64,000 bases of DNA from Desulfoluna butyratoxydans (GTDB lineage: Bacteria; Desulfobacterota; Desulfobacteria; Desulfobacterales; Desulfolunaceae): NCBI RefSeq assembly GCF_900699765.1, contig NZ_CAADHO010000006.1, forward strand, positions 289,770 to 353,769, written 5' to 3'. The translations under genes and the position numbers were made by a program. Shown in pieces: positions 54,689 through 63,510 of this stretch. A model generated the notes under the pieces. That model was given only the letters and a program-made list of their open reading frames with translations, did not search any database and was not told where the DNA came from. The stretch's first letter is position 1; each line of letters opens with the position of its first letter.

Positions 54689-55099
54689 ATGAGTCGGTTG
54701 ACCCCTTATGACGAGGCTCAGGCCCTGGTGGCTGCCGTTCGGGTCCATGAGTTTACGAAAAAAACGTCCCCCTCTTTTAAAGAGGTGGCCGAGATCCTCG
54801 GCATGACCACGGACTGGGTCTCCCGGGTGTGCACGGAGCTTTCGGACAAGGGCATTATTGCCCTGGTGGAGGGCCCTTTTCAGACCACCTGCATTGTGGT
54901 GGAGGATCATCTTGCCGTGGAAGCTCTTCCTAAGAAAGTGCGGGAGAACCGCATGGAAGAGGAGCTGAAAAAATTTAAGGAGAAGACCGCCGGGATCTAC
55001 GAGCAGAAGGTCAAGGCCATCCAGGAAGAGCAGAAGAAGAAAGAAAAAGACCTGTTCGACGACATCGCAGAAAAATTCAAACGCGAGCTGGATTCTTAA
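54689..55099 (+). CDS. Winged-helix protein with C-terminal coiled coil
   Basis: 136 residues from ATG 54689 (GGGAGG seven bases upstream). Residues 15-70 are a winged helix (TKKTSPSFKEVAEILGMTTDWVSRVCTELSDKGIIALV). Residues 90-136 form a long charged helix (EELKKFKEKTAGIYEQKVKAIQEEQKKKEKDLFDDIAEKF). It may be a DNA-binding regulator; target unknown. It follows dapF and ends at a strong terminator. Confidence 0.75.
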   Translation: MSRLTPYDEAQALVAAVRVHEFTKKTSPSFKEVAEILGMTTDWVSRVCTELSDKGIIALVEGPFQTTCIVVEDHLAVEALPKKVRENRMEEELKKFKEKTAGIYEQKVKAIQEEQKKKEKDLFDDIAEKFKRELDS

Positions 55100-55152
55100 G
55101 GCCCCTTGCATTCATTGTGCAACGGGAGGCTTCTTCCCCTGTCATGTTTACG

Positions 55153-55186
55153 CCCCGGTCTCTCGGAGAGGCCGGGGTTTTTTTTT
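55153..55186 (+). terminator. Rho-independent terminator of the dapF transcript
   Basis: CCCCGGTCTC-TCG-GAGAGGCCGGGG followed by nine or more T. It lies 54 bases after the winged-helix stop. Confidence 0.9.
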
Positions 55187-55276
55187 GTCTTTGCGTCACG
55201 ACTCCGCTTTGCCTCCGGTGCGCTCAAAACAGTCCGGCAGCCGGTAACTTTCGGTGGGGCCAAGGCGTTCGTAAGG

Positions 55277-55328
55277 CCTGTTTGTCAAACTTTTTAAATG
55301 TTTGGCCCCCGGCAGGGCCGCCGGAGGC
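55277..55328 (+). repeat. Dispersed repeat family A, copy at 55.3 kb
   Basis: CCTGTTTGTCAAACTTTTTA, ATGTTTGGCCCCCGGCAGGG and CCGCCGGAGGC. Near-identical to 52131-52182. It lies between two convergent transcripts. Confidence 0.8.
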
Positions 55329-55371
55329 AATGGCTTAGTCACGTTTTTGCGCCGTCAAACGGGGGGCGTCA

Positions 55372-56136
55372 CTACGCGTACGTTTGATAGATGAGCCTGG
55401 CCGTGGTGAGAAAGACCACGGTGACAAAGATGGGCTTGATGAGCCTGGCCCCTTTTTTGATGGCCAGGGCGGAGCCGGTACGCGCGCCGATGATCTGGCC
55501 TGCGGCCATGATGAGCCCTGCGGTCCAGACGACGTTGCCCAGGGCGATGAAGACGCAGAGGGCCACGACGTTGCTCGTGAAGTTCATGACGCGGGTGTAG
55601 CCTGCGGCCCGGGTCATGGAAAAGCCCATGAACAGCACCATCCCTGTGGTCCAGAAGGATCCCGTGCCGGGGCCGAAGAAGCCGTCGTAAAAGCCCAGGA
55701 GCAGGCCGCAGAGGGTGTAGAAGAACGGGGCGGGGAGCTTGGGCTTGCGCTGGGCGTCCCCGAAATCGGGGGAGAGCAGGGTGTAGGCCAGCACCGCCAG
55801 GAGCAGAATCGGGATGAGCCCTTTGAGGAACCCTGCCTCCATGTGCTGGATGGTCCAGGCACCGGTGGCGGCGCCCGTGAGGGTGGCGGCGATGCCCAGG
55901 GCAGCCTCTTTCAGGTTTACCTCGCCTTTCTGGATATAGGTGAGGGCGGCTGAAAAGGTGCCGAAGGAGCCTTGAAGCTTGTTGGTGCCCAGGGCCAGCT
56001 GGGGCGGCACACCGACGGAGAGCAGCATGGGAAGGGCCACAAGGCCGCCTCCACCGGCAATGGAATCCACAAATCCTGCGGCGGTTCCGGTGGCGAAAAG
56101 ACAAAGGGCGATGACGGGGGTAAGGGCAAAATCCAT
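55372..56136 (-). CDS. TauE/SafE (YfcA-like) exporter, second paralogue
   Basis: 254 residues with about eight membrane segments. Family marks: GTAAGFVDSIAGGGGLVALPMLL near the N-terminus and the internal repeat GFYDGFFGPGTGSFWTTGMVLF. This YfcA-like subgroup is distinct from the protein at 36516. Likely an anion (sulfite/organosulfonate) exporter; the substrate is not known. It is monocistronic and divergent from the HMA-like gene. Confidence 0.9.
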   Translation of the reverse strand: MDFALTPVIALCLFATGTAAGFVDSIAGGGGLVALPMLLSVGVPPQLALGTNKLQGSFGTFSAALTYIQKGEVNLKEAALGIAATLTGAATGAWTIQHMEAGFLKGLIPILLLAVLAYTLLSPDFGDAQRKPKLPAPFFYTLCGLLLGFYDGFFGPGTGSFWTTGMVLFMGFSMTRAAGYTRVMNFTSNVVALCVFIALGNVVWTAGLIMAAGQIIGARTGSALAIKKGARLIKPIFVTVVFLTTARLIYQTYA

Positions 56137-56511
56137 GGGGCTCCCAGCGATGGTGGATGGTTGGGGAAGAGCCTGGCCTGATACGGGCAGCTCAACCTGT
56201 GGTATCTCGAAGTCTCCGTGATCCGTTTTTTCCCGGAGCCGACAGACACGCCTTTCGTATCATTGTTACCCGTAAAATCAACCGGGAATGTGACCCCGGG
56301 GCTTACCAATAGTCTTCAGGCGGGTGCAGAGTATTCGCCAGCCCTGTGCCCCTTGGGACCCCTCCCTTTTTTATGGACGCCCTTGGCTCAGCAGGGGGCG
56401 ATTCTTCGTCTTGTCGGCATGATTTATGAAAGATTCACATGCAGAAGGAACCGATGCGCACCTAACTTTAAAAAAACTCACGGTGAGCGTGCAATGCGCA
56501 AAGGAGGGAAG
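56137..56511. other. Divergent intergenic region
   Basis: 375 bases between the exporter and the HMA-like gene. In-frame upstream starts of the latter (from 56218) have no ribosome site, so I treat the region as non-coding. No regulatory motif recognised. Confidence 0.4.
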
Positions 56512-56958
56512 ATGCGATGGGTGACACTTGTCCTTGTGGTGCTCTTTGTGAGCGCTGTGTCGGTGCTGTCCTGGGCGCAGGGTGCAGGAAAAAAATCAAC
56601 ATACGCCGTAGAGCGGATGACGTGCGGTGACTGTCTTTCCGTCATTTCAACCGGGGTGGCCCACGTGGCGGAAAAGGCCCGTGTGACCGGGGATTATTCC
56701 GGGGGTGTGGTGGTGGTGATGCATGACGCCGGAACCTCCCCCGAGGCCGTGGGCCGGGCCATCACCCGGAGCGGCTACCCGGCCCGTCTCACGGAAACCG
56801 TGGAGGCCACCCCCGAAGAGATGACCGCGGTGACCGGGGAGCCCGTCCGTAAGATTGAAGGAAGTTGCTGTACAGCGATGAGTCGGCCTGCCTGCGGCGG
56901 TTCCGGGGAGAGCTGGAGGGCCCTGTACATGAAACTTAAGGGGTGGTGGGCCCGCTGA
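56512..56958 (+). CDS. Exported HMA-like metal-binding protein
   Basis: 148 residues from ATG 56512, set by AAGGAGGGAAG just upstream. Signal peptide (VTLVLVVLFVSAVSVLSWAQG), then a heavy-metal-associated fold with MTCGDC and VVVVMHDAGTSPEAVGRAITRSGYPARL. The C-terminus adds further cysteines (GSCCTAMSRPACGGSG). HMA domains bind soft metals such as Cu or Hg; a periplasmic role in metal scavenging or delivery is inferred. Confidence 0.72.
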   Translation: MRWVTLVLVVLFVSAVSVLSWAQGAGKKSTYAVERMTCGDCLSVISTGVAHVAEKARVTGDYSGGVVVVMHDAGTSPEAVGRAITRSGYPARLTETVEATPEEMTAVTGEPVRKIEGSCCTAMSRPACGGSGESWRALYMKLKGWWAR

Positions 56959-56994
56959 CCACAGAGTGTGCCTCAAAAAACGTGTCCCTTGATG

Positions 56995-57468
56995 TTACAC
57001 AAACCGGTCGTCGGACCGCTTGTCGGACACTGTTTTTTCGTCTGCGGTCATCCACCCCGATGTGCTTTCCTCAACATGATCGAAATTTCGGATGTAGGGC
57101 TTGATGTCCATGAGCGGTGTGCCGTCAAGCATGTCGGCCCCGGTGAAGTGCACGGTGGCTCCCTCAACCCGGGTGACGCGGACGATGGAGAGGCCGAGGT
57201 GGGTGGGGCGCAAGGGGGAACGGGTGGAGAAGACCCCCCGGGGGCGGGTGTCCATGAAAGGAACCACGGTGAGTTCGGTGCGTGTGGCCTTGTGGAAGTG
57301 ATAGATCAGGTAGATGTGGCTGAAGCCCTCCAGGTCGGCCAGGCCCTCGGCGTATTCCGGAAGGAGGACGGCGCGGCCCTGCACCTCTTTGGCGCCTTTG
57401 GGCTGGATGGGCATGGATGCAAGTTCCGTGTGGGGTGTATGCAGGGTTCCGATGGGTGATATTTCCAT
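56995..57468 (-). CDS. trmO: tRNA methyltransferase TrmO (TsaA family)
   Basis: 157 residues from ATG 57468 (GGAGAG nine bases upstream). The TrmO fold signature is PIGTLHTPHTELASMP, GFSHIYLIYHFHKA, FMDTRPRGVFSTRSPLRPTHLGLSIVRV and DMLDGTPLMDIKPYI. The enzyme methylates N6-threonylcarbamoyladenosine at position 37 of threonine tRNAs using SAM. In archaea and some bacteria the family has other suggested roles. Confidence 0.88.
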   Translation of the reverse strand: MEISPIGTLHTPHTELASMPIQPKGAKEVQGRAVLLPEYAEGLADLEGFSHIYLIYHFHKATRTELTVVPFMDTRPRGVFSTRSPLRPTHLGLSIVRVTRVEGATVHFTGADMLDGTPLMDIKPYIRNFDHVEESTSGWMTADEKTVSDKRSDDRFV

Positions 57469-57555
57469 GGTTACGTCTCTCCTTTCCTTGTCTGGCGGGG
57501 GTAAATGCACTACATAGACTCTTTTTAACACCCCCTAATAGGTATTGAGAGACCC

Positions 57556-58092
57556 ATGGACGCATTGTTTGAAAACTACAGGACACTTCTTGCGCGGGTG
57601 AGCGCCCGGTGCGGCGAGATCGAAGCCGCGCTTTCGGGCCACATGGCCTGCCGCAAGGGGTGCAGCGCCTGTTGCCTGAATATATCTCTTTTTCCCGTGG
57701 AGGCCGTCAGCCTTCGCCTGGCTTTTGACACCCTCTCCGAGGCACAGAAGGCTTCAGCCCTGGCCCGGGCCGCCGAAAGCAGCGATGAAGGGCCCTGCCC
57801 CCTTTTGGACGGGGACGGAGCCTGCCTTCTGTACGGGAACCGGCCCTTGATTTGCCGGACCCATGGCCTTCCCATCCTCTTTGACGACGGCGAGGGGAAC
57901 CGGAGGGTCGACTTCTGCCCGGAGAACTTTCAGGGGCTCTCTTCCCTTTCAGGGGAGGTCATGATCGACCTGGACCCCATGAACCAGACGCTGGCCGCCG
58001 TCAATGCCATGTTCTGCCAGGCGCTTTTTGAGGGAGAGCCCCCCTTTGAGCGGCTCTCCATTGCCGACACCCTGTTTCTGGAATTGGCCTGA
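57556..58092 (+). CDS. YkgJ-type cysteine-cluster protein
   Basis: 178 residues with the YkgJ/CxxxCxxCC pattern: CRKGCSACCLNISLFPVEA, then CPLLDGDGACLLYGNRPLICRTHGLPI and DFCPENF. Eight-cysteine proteins of this family are thought to bind zinc or an iron-sulfur cluster. Function unknown. Confidence 0.86.
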   Translation: MDALFENYRTLLARVSARCGEIEAALSGHMACRKGCSACCLNISLFPVEAVSLRLAFDTLSEAQKASALARAAESSDEGPCPLLDGDGACLLYGNRPLICRTHGLPILFDDGEGNRRVDFCPENFQGLSSLSGEVMIDLDPMNQTLAAVNAMFCQALFEGEPPFERLSIADTLFLELA

Positions 58093-58140
58093 GGCCAAGG
58101 TTGCGAGACAGGGGCGAAGGCCGGTACCCTCCATCAACAG

Positions 58141-58416
58141 CTACTTTTTCATCCAGCCAAACCATCCGAAGGCGGCCATGTTTTTGCGGATGTACGTGCC
58201 GTGGAGAACCAGGTGGATTGCCACGGCAACAATGAACAGGATGCCTGCCCATTCGTGGAAACCGGTCAGGGCGTGGCGGATGTCCACCAGCACGCTTCCC
58301 TTGGCCTCATAGCCGTGGGGAAGAATCCACGCATTGATCAATCCTGTCACCGCAAGGAAGCCTCCCAGTACAAACAGGGCCACGTTGACCCCCCACATTT
58401 TTTTCGGGCGTTGCAT
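58141..58416 (-). CDS. DUF4405 membrane protein
   Basis: 91 residues, two to three membrane segments (NVALFVLGGFLAVTGLINAWI; AGILFIVAVAIHLVLHG), with histidines placed like heme ligands of small cytochrome b proteins (RHALTGFHEWAG; IHLVLH). It matches the DUF4405 layout. A heme role is an inference. Confidence 0.78.
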   Translation of the reverse strand: MQRPKKMWGVNVALFVLGGFLAVTGLINAWILPHGYEAKGSVLVDIRHALTGFHEWAGILFIVAVAIHLVLHGTYIRKNMAAFGWFGWMKK

Positions 58417-58570
58417 ACCTTATTTACTCCTTTGCTTGAATAAACGCAGTTTTCCTGTACCTGTCCGCTAGATATACGCCCGGGGCTCGAAAAAATCAAA
58501 TGTTCGGTCCGGGATAGACGATCAAATGAGAGGAATAGGGAGGGTTGCGACGCGCCCGAAAAAAAAGAAA

Positions 58571-58622
58571 CCTGTTTGTCCAAGGTTTCAAAAGTTTGGC
58601 CCCCGGCAGGGCTGCCGGAGGC
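58571..58622 (+). repeat. Dispersed repeat family A, copy at 58.6 kb
   Basis: CCTGTTTGTCCAAGGTTTCA, AAGTTTGGCCCCCGGCAGGG and CTGCCGGAGGC. It is followed directly by the MITE-like element at 58631. Confidence 0.78.
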
Positions 58623-58630
58623 CAGATCTG

Positions 58631-58767
58631 AGGGCTATGCCCTAAAATAATAATACATAACGATACTCCGCCTTAAATTCGTTATGTGTCGAAGCAACGA
58701 TCAAAAAATCATGCTGAGGACTTAGGGGATGATCCCGTCATGTGTCATTTATTCTTGGCATGGCCCT
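58631..58767 (+). repeat. 137-bp MITE-like element, copy 3
   Basis: Ends AGGGCTATGCC and GGCATGGCCCT form an 11-bp terminal inverted repeat with one mismatch. The interior shares ATACATAACGATA, GTCGAAGCAACGATCAAAAA and TGTGTCATTTATTCTTGG with the copies at 8184 and 24811. Confidence 0.8.
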
Positions 58768-58875
58768 GAATGCGTTTGCCCTGTTCGGGACGGGGTTACA
58801 GGGACTTCGTGGGGACGGCAGGGAACGCAGGTGTCATTGAAAAAAGCATGGCCCGGGGCATATGCTGCTGTCCCG

Positions 58876-61443
58876 TTATGGCTGGGGCTGCAGGCCGCTT
58901 CCGTTGAGCATTTCACGGAGGACCTGCTTCAGTTCGTTAATCTGGTAGGGCTTCTGGAGGTAGGCGCAGGTGTCGTCTTCGGCCCGGGCCGATTGGGACG
59001 GTGCCGACCCGTAGCCGCTGGCGATGATGGCCCTGGCCGTGGGGTCGACCTGCCGGATCTGGTCCAAAGCTTCGCTGCCGCTTAGCCCCGGCATGGTCAT
59101 GTCGAGGATGACGCAGCGGATCTCCTGCCGGTGGGCCTTGTACAGGGCGACCGCCTCCCTGCCGTCCCTGGCCGAGATAACGGAAAACCCCAGCTTTTCC
59201 ACCATGCGCTGGGAGATCTTCCTCACGGGTTCCTCATCGTCGGCGATGAGGACCAGGCCGCCCTGTTGCTGGATGGGTTTTTCCAACGGGGGCGCTTTGG
59301 GCTGCTTCCGGTGCTCAACGGCGGCAAGGGACGCAGGCAGGAGCACGCGGACGCGGGTGCCCACACCCGGGGTGCTGTCCACGGTCATGGTGCCCCGCAA
59401 TTGCCGGATGATGCCCAGAACCGCAGCCATGCCCAGGCCCGTGCCGGTCTTTTTGGTGGTGTAAAAGGGGTCGAAGAGTTTGTCCCGGGTGGTTTCGTCC
59501 ATGCCGCAGCCGGTGTCTTCGATGTCGATGAAGGTGTAGGTGGCCTCGGGCAGGGGGGCGTCCACGCCGGGTCGCACGGGCATGGAACAGGCGTTGAGGT
59601 CGCTTCGGGTGCAGAAGACTTTGCCTGTGCGGATGTTGATCTGGCCGCTGGCGTTGCCGATGGCCTGGGAGGCGTTGGTGAGAAGGTTGAGGATCACCTG
59701 GCGCAGCTGGCTGAGGTTACCCTCCACGTTGGGGGTGTGGCGGCCCGGGTGAAAGAGGATGCGCACTTTCTTGGAGATCGACACCTCGATGAGGCTCATC
59801 ATGTCGGTTACCAGGGTGTTGATGTCGACGATGCTGGTCTCCAGCTTTCCCTTTCCCGAGTAGACAAGGAGCTGTCGGGCCAGTTCCGTGGCCCGTTTCC
59901 CTGCGGTGACGATGTTGTTGAGGGCTTTCTGGGGACCGGGGTTGCCCGCCACCTCCTCTAAGGCAATGTCGGCGTGGCCGAGGACCGCCATGAGGATGTT
60001 GTTGAAGTCGTGGGCAATGCCCCCAGCGATGATGCCCAGGCTTTCGAGCTTCTGGGCATGCTGCATTTTCAGCTCGAAGATGATGCGCTCCTCTTCGGCG
60101 CTTTTTTCCCTGGTGATGTCGTTGCAGGCGCGCAGGATTTTGGTGGCCCCCCCCTTGGCTTTGATGGTGGTGGTGCGTTCGCGGAAGTGGCGCCAGCCGT
60201 GGGAGAGGTGCCGGACCCGATAGTCCATGGGTGCGGCTGTGGCACAGTGGGTGTTGCCTCGATAGGTTTCGGCAATGCGCTGCCTGTCGTCTGGGTGGAT
60301 CAGGGCGAGCCAGGCCTCCATGGTGGTGGGCCGGGTTTCCGGTTCCGAGCCGATGACGGCGTCGATGTTGCCGAACCAGACAAGGTCGTCGGTGGCCGGG
60401 CTCCATTCGCTGATGAGGTCGCTGGCGGTGAGGGCGGCGAGCCTGTACTTCTCTTCGCTTTTGGACAGGGCCTCCATGGCCCGGACGGCCCGCAGGGTTT
60501 CGGAGCTGTACGAGGCCAGGAGACCTCCCACCTCGCGATCCTGATTGACAAAGGGGGGGCTTTTTTTGCCGTGGAGGGAGACGAGCCCAAAGGGCTTGCC
60601 CTCCTGATTTTGCAGGGGGAAGATGACAAAGGAGCCGTTGTGATACCCTCCGTATCCACTGGGGCGCAGAGCCCCTTCGTTGCGGATGTCCCCGATGAGG
60701 ACAGGCTCTTTCCGGTACAGGGCGTAGCCGAAGGGTGAGCTTTTGGCCACCGGGTAGGAGATGAGCCCCGGGGCGTGGCCCCCGTCCAGGCAGTGGACGA
60801 GGCGCAGGCCTTCCTGACCGGCGATATAGAGGCTTCCGCCCGATGCGTCCAGGTGGTGGCTGAACTCTTCGAGCAGTCGGGTGCCGAAGCTCTCGATGGT
60901 GACGCAGGTGGAGAGCCTTCGGGAGGAGTCAACCACCTCGGTGAGGCGTCGGTTGAGTTCGGTGAGGTAGCGGTTGGTGCTCCTTAGCTCCTCGGCGTTG
61001 CGGGAGATGCGCTGTTCGAGAAGTTCTTTGTATCTCTGGTTCTGTTGCCGGAGTTTTACTTCCCGAAGGGTACGTGTCACGGACAGGGAGAGCATGTCCA
61101 TGGTTTTCAAGGGCTTGATGAGGAAATCGCTGGCCCCTTTTCGCAGACACGCCACCACCTCGGTGGGTTCGCAGGTGGTGGAGGTGACGATGACGGGGAT
61201 CTCCGGCCACCTCCGCTGGAGGTGCCGAAAGAACGAGTGCCCGTCCATGGCGGGGGTGCGCAGCTCAGAGATGATGAGCTCCGGCGGGTGAACGGCGATG
61301 AGCTGGGTGGCGGCAAAACCATCCCTGGCCGTCATTACTTCATAGCCGCATGTTTCCAGGTATGGGGCGTAAGTGTTGATCACCGAGGCATCTCCGTCAA
61401 CGACAAGGATGGGGCCCCGGGGGGTGCTATGGGTTGAGGTCAT
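58876..61443 (-). CDS. Hybrid sensor histidine kinase with two receiver domains
   Basis: 855 residues from ATG 61443 (GGAG seven bases upstream). Order: receiver 1 (about 10-130), coiled linker, GAF (about 170-330), PAS/PAC (about 350-480, HPDDRQRIAETYRG), HisKA with H in GGIAHDFNNILMAVLGHADIA, HATPase (LRQVILNLLTNASQAI; DTGCGMD; GTGLGMAAVLGI), receiver 2 (LVLIADDEEPVRK; CVILDMTMPGLSG). Receiver 1 has Glu (E60 in IISELRTPAMDG) where the phospho-Asp should be, while receiver 2 is intact. There is no membrane segment, so sensing is cytoplasmic. The partner is unknown. Confidence 0.9.
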   Translation of the reverse strand: MTSTHSTPRGPILVVDGDASVINTYAPYLETCGYEVMTARDGFAATQLIAVHPPELIISELRTPAMDGHSFFRHLQRRWPEIPVIVTSTTCEPTEVVACLRKGASDFLIKPLKTMDMLSLSVTRTLREVKLRQQNQRYKELLEQRISRNAEELRSTNRYLTELNRRLTEVVDSSRRLSTCVTIESFGTRLLEEFSHHLDASGGSLYIAGQEGLRLVHCLDGGHAPGLISYPVAKSSPFGYALYRKEPVLIGDIRNEGALRPSGYGGYHNGSFVIFPLQNQEGKPFGLVSLHGKKSPPFVNQDREVGGLLASYSSETLRAVRAMEALSKSEEKYRLAALTASDLISEWSPATDDLVWFGNIDAVIGSEPETRPTTMEAWLALIHPDDRQRIAETYRGNTHCATAAPMDYRVRHLSHGWRHFRERTTTIKAKGGATKILRACNDITREKSAEEERIIFELKMQHAQKLESLGIIAGGIAHDFNNILMAVLGHADIALEEVAGNPGPQKALNNIVTAGKRATELARQLLVYSGKGKLETSIVDINTLVTDMMSLIEVSISKKVRILFHPGRHTPNVEGNLSQLRQVILNLLTNASQAIGNASGQINIRTGKVFCTRSDLNACSMPVRPGVDAPLPEATYTFIDIEDTGCGMDETTRDKLFDPFYTTKKTGTGLGMAAVLGIIRQLRGTMTVDSTPGVGTRVRVLLPASLAAVEHRKQPKAPPLEKPIQQQGGLVLIADDEEPVRKISQRMVEKLGFSVISARDGREAVALYKAHRQEIRCVILDMTMPGLSGSEALDQIRQVDPTARAIIASGYGSAPSQSARAEDDTCAYLQKPYQINELKQVLREMLNGSGLQPQP

Positions 61444-62055
61444 GATGGTCTCCATTGCATGGTCAGTGCAAAGGCAATGGTCCGGCAGGGACCATGGGAA
61501 ATTCTCCGACGGTGAGTCTCTGTTGACGTCTGGGGAAAAATGGCGTTTCGCGTCTGGTGATGGGGCACCTGTCTTCGGGAGAGGGGTGCTTGAAAGCGAC
61601 GGCTTTGTCGGTGTGGGTATCTCTTTGAAATGTGAGGCTGCTTTAAACAAATATACCGAATGGGCGGTGGACGTGTCAATTGGGATTTCAGCAGGTTATA
61701 GGTGATGCATCGCGGCCGGACAGCCCATGGATGAGCACGGCGAAAGGCCCTGGGGCCTCGAAAGGCAAGGGATTTTGTTTTTCACTTTGGATTTGACAAG
61801 AGCAATTCCTTCACGCTATCTGTGTTAAATAATGGCAGACACGAAGTCTGTTGCGAATGTCGTTGTTCTGAAGTTGTCATGAATGGGCGCTCCACGAAGG
61901 TAAACAGCCACGAAGGCTTTCACGTGAGATGATGCGTTCGTAAAAAACGTCTCCCGGACCAACCATAGGTCCAGGCCGGTGTCGTTTTTTGCGGTGATGT
62001 CATGCGGTTTACGTTTATGTGGCTTTTTGCTTTTTCGAACTATGGAGGAATCCAA
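61444..62055. other. Intergenic region before the nickel/cobalt operon
   Basis: 612 bases without a supported gene. A possible sigma-70 promoter has TTGACA at 61793 and TATCTG at 61817 (18-base spacer, weak -10). That would give a leader of about 230 bases before the DUF4198 gene. I looked for cobalamin and NiCo riboswitch hallmarks and saw none. Confidence 0.4.
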
Positions 62056-62826
62056 ATGAAACGCTTCGCAGCAGTCGTTGCCCTGGCCCTTGTGGTCTCC
62101 CTTCCCTTGTCCGCCCTTGCCCATTTCGGCATGGTAATCCCTGACACATCCGTTGTATCCCGGCAAACCGGAAAAGAGCTGGGCCTCTCCCTTTCGTTTT
62201 CGCACCCCTTTGAAGGGGTGGGCATGCCCCTTGAAAAACCAGCGGAGTTTTCCGTGGTTGTGGACGGAAAGAAGCGGGACCTCACCGGAACCCTGGCCCC
62301 TTCTGAGGTCATGGGGAAGCCTTCCTGGGCATCCTCGTTTGCCGTCAAGCGGCCCGGGGTCTATACTTTTGTCATGACACCGAAGCCCTACTGGGAGCCC
62401 GCCGAAGATCTTTTCATCATCCACTACACCAAGACCATTGTGCCGGCTTACGGCAGCGAAGAGGGCTGGGATGACGAGCTGGGCCTGAAAACAGAGATCG
62501 TTCCCCTGACCCGGCCCTTTGGCCTGTATGCCGGCAATCTCTTCCAGGGAGTGGTCAAGCTCGACGGCAAGGCCGTGCCCTGGGCCGAGGTGGAGGTGGA
62601 GTTCTACAACCGGGACGGCAAGGCCAAGGCCGCAAACGAGTACCTGGTGACCCAGGTGGTCAAGGCCGATGCCAACGGCGTGTTCTCCTTTACCGTGCCG
62701 AACGAGGGGTGGTGGGGATTTTCCGCCCTCAACGAGGCGGATTACCAGCTGGAGGCCGAAGGGGAGAAAAAGGGCGTGGAGCTTGGTGCCGTCCTCTGGG
62801 TGGAGTTTTCCAAGTGGCAGGGGTGA
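62056..62826 (+). CDS. DUF4198 periplasmic protein (NikK-like)
   Basis: 256 residues from ATG 62056 (GGAGGA seven bases upstream). Signal peptide (VVALALVVSLPLSALAHFG), then a DUF4198 beta-sandwich (HFGMVIPDTSVV; GVYTFVMTPKPYWEPAEDLFIIHYTK; VPNEGWWGFSAL). The N-terminal mature His (AHFGM) and family membership fit periplasmic nickel/cobalt-binding components of ECF transporters. It heads an operon with CbiM. Confidence 0.85.
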   Translation: MKRFAAVVALALVVSLPLSALAHFGMVIPDTSVVSRQTGKELGLSLSFSHPFEGVGMPLEKPAEFSVVVDGKKRDLTGTLAPSEVMGKPSWASSFAVKRPGVYTFVMTPKPYWEPAEDLFIIHYTKTIVPAYGSEEGWDDELGLKTEIVPLTRPFGLYAGNLFQGVVKLDGKAVPWAEVEVEFYNRDGKAKAANEYLVTQVVKADANGVFSFTVPNEGWWGFSALNEADYQLEAEGEKKGVELGAVLWVEFSKWQG

Positions 62827-62877
62827 TCCGGGGCACCGGGCACCAGAGAAACATGTGATTGACCAAGGAATTCAGTG

Positions 62878-63510
62878 ATGCATATTTCCGAAGGGGTGTT
62901 GTCCGCTCCGGTTCTTCTGGCCGGAGCGGCCGTTGCCGCGGGCGGTGTGGCCTACGGGCTGAAACGGATGGACGGGGAGGGGACCGTCAGCGCCGCGCTG
63001 GTGACCTCCGCGTTTTTCGTGGCGTCCCTTATCCACCTGAACATCGGTCCGGCCAGTGTCCACCTTGTCCTGAACGGGCTGGTGGGCCTGGTCCTGGGCT
63101 GGTCAGCTTTTCCCGCCATTTTTACGGGCCTGCTCCTGCAGGCCCTTCTCTTCCAGTACGGGGGGCTCACCACCCTGGGGGTGAACACCGTGGTGATGGC
63201 AGCCCCTGCCGTGGCCGTTTATCTGATCCTCGGGCCCCTGGTGTCCCGTTCGGGGCGTGTGGGCCTGGCCGCTTCCTTCGGGTGCGGGTTTCTCGCCGTC
63301 CTATTCTCTTCCCTTCTTCTGGCCGCCTCCCTGGTGTTCACCGGGGAAAATTTTACGGTGATCGCCTGGGCGTCGGTGGTGGGCAACGCCCCTGTGATGG
63401 TGGTGGAAGGGCTTTTCACCGCTTTTGTGGTCTCGTTTCTCCTGCGGGTCTACCCTGAACTGCTCGGAGGGCTCATGTCGCCTTCGGACGGGCGAAAGGA
63501 GGGGCGATGA
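62878..63510 (+). CDS. cbiM: CbiM, substrate-binding membrane component of a Ni/Co ECF transporter
   Basis: 210 residues from ATG 62878, chosen over a GTG three bases earlier because CbiM/NikM proteins begin MHISEG, the N-terminal amine and His2 being metal ligands. About six to seven membrane segments; [18 protein letters not shown] carries the conserved histidine. It works with an energy-coupling CbiQ/NikQ and an ATPase CbiO/NikO, which must lie beyond the window. It overlaps the next gene by four bases (ATGA). Confidence 0.92.
   Translation: MHISEGVLSAPVLLAGAAVAAGGVAYGLKRMDGEGTVSAALVTSAFFVASLIHLNIGPASVHLVLNGLVGLVLGWSAFPAIFTGLLLQALLFQYGGLTTLGVNTVVMAAPAVAVYLILGPLVSRSGRVGLAASFGCGFLAVLFSSLLLAASLVFTGENFTVIAWASVVGNAPVMVVEGLFTAFVVSFLLRVYPELLGGLMSPSDGRKEGR

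Noticed and set aside
61830-62055. Possible cobalamin or NiCo riboswitch before the nickel/cobalt operon
   Set aside because: No conserved box of either class was found in the leader; only minor hairpins are present.
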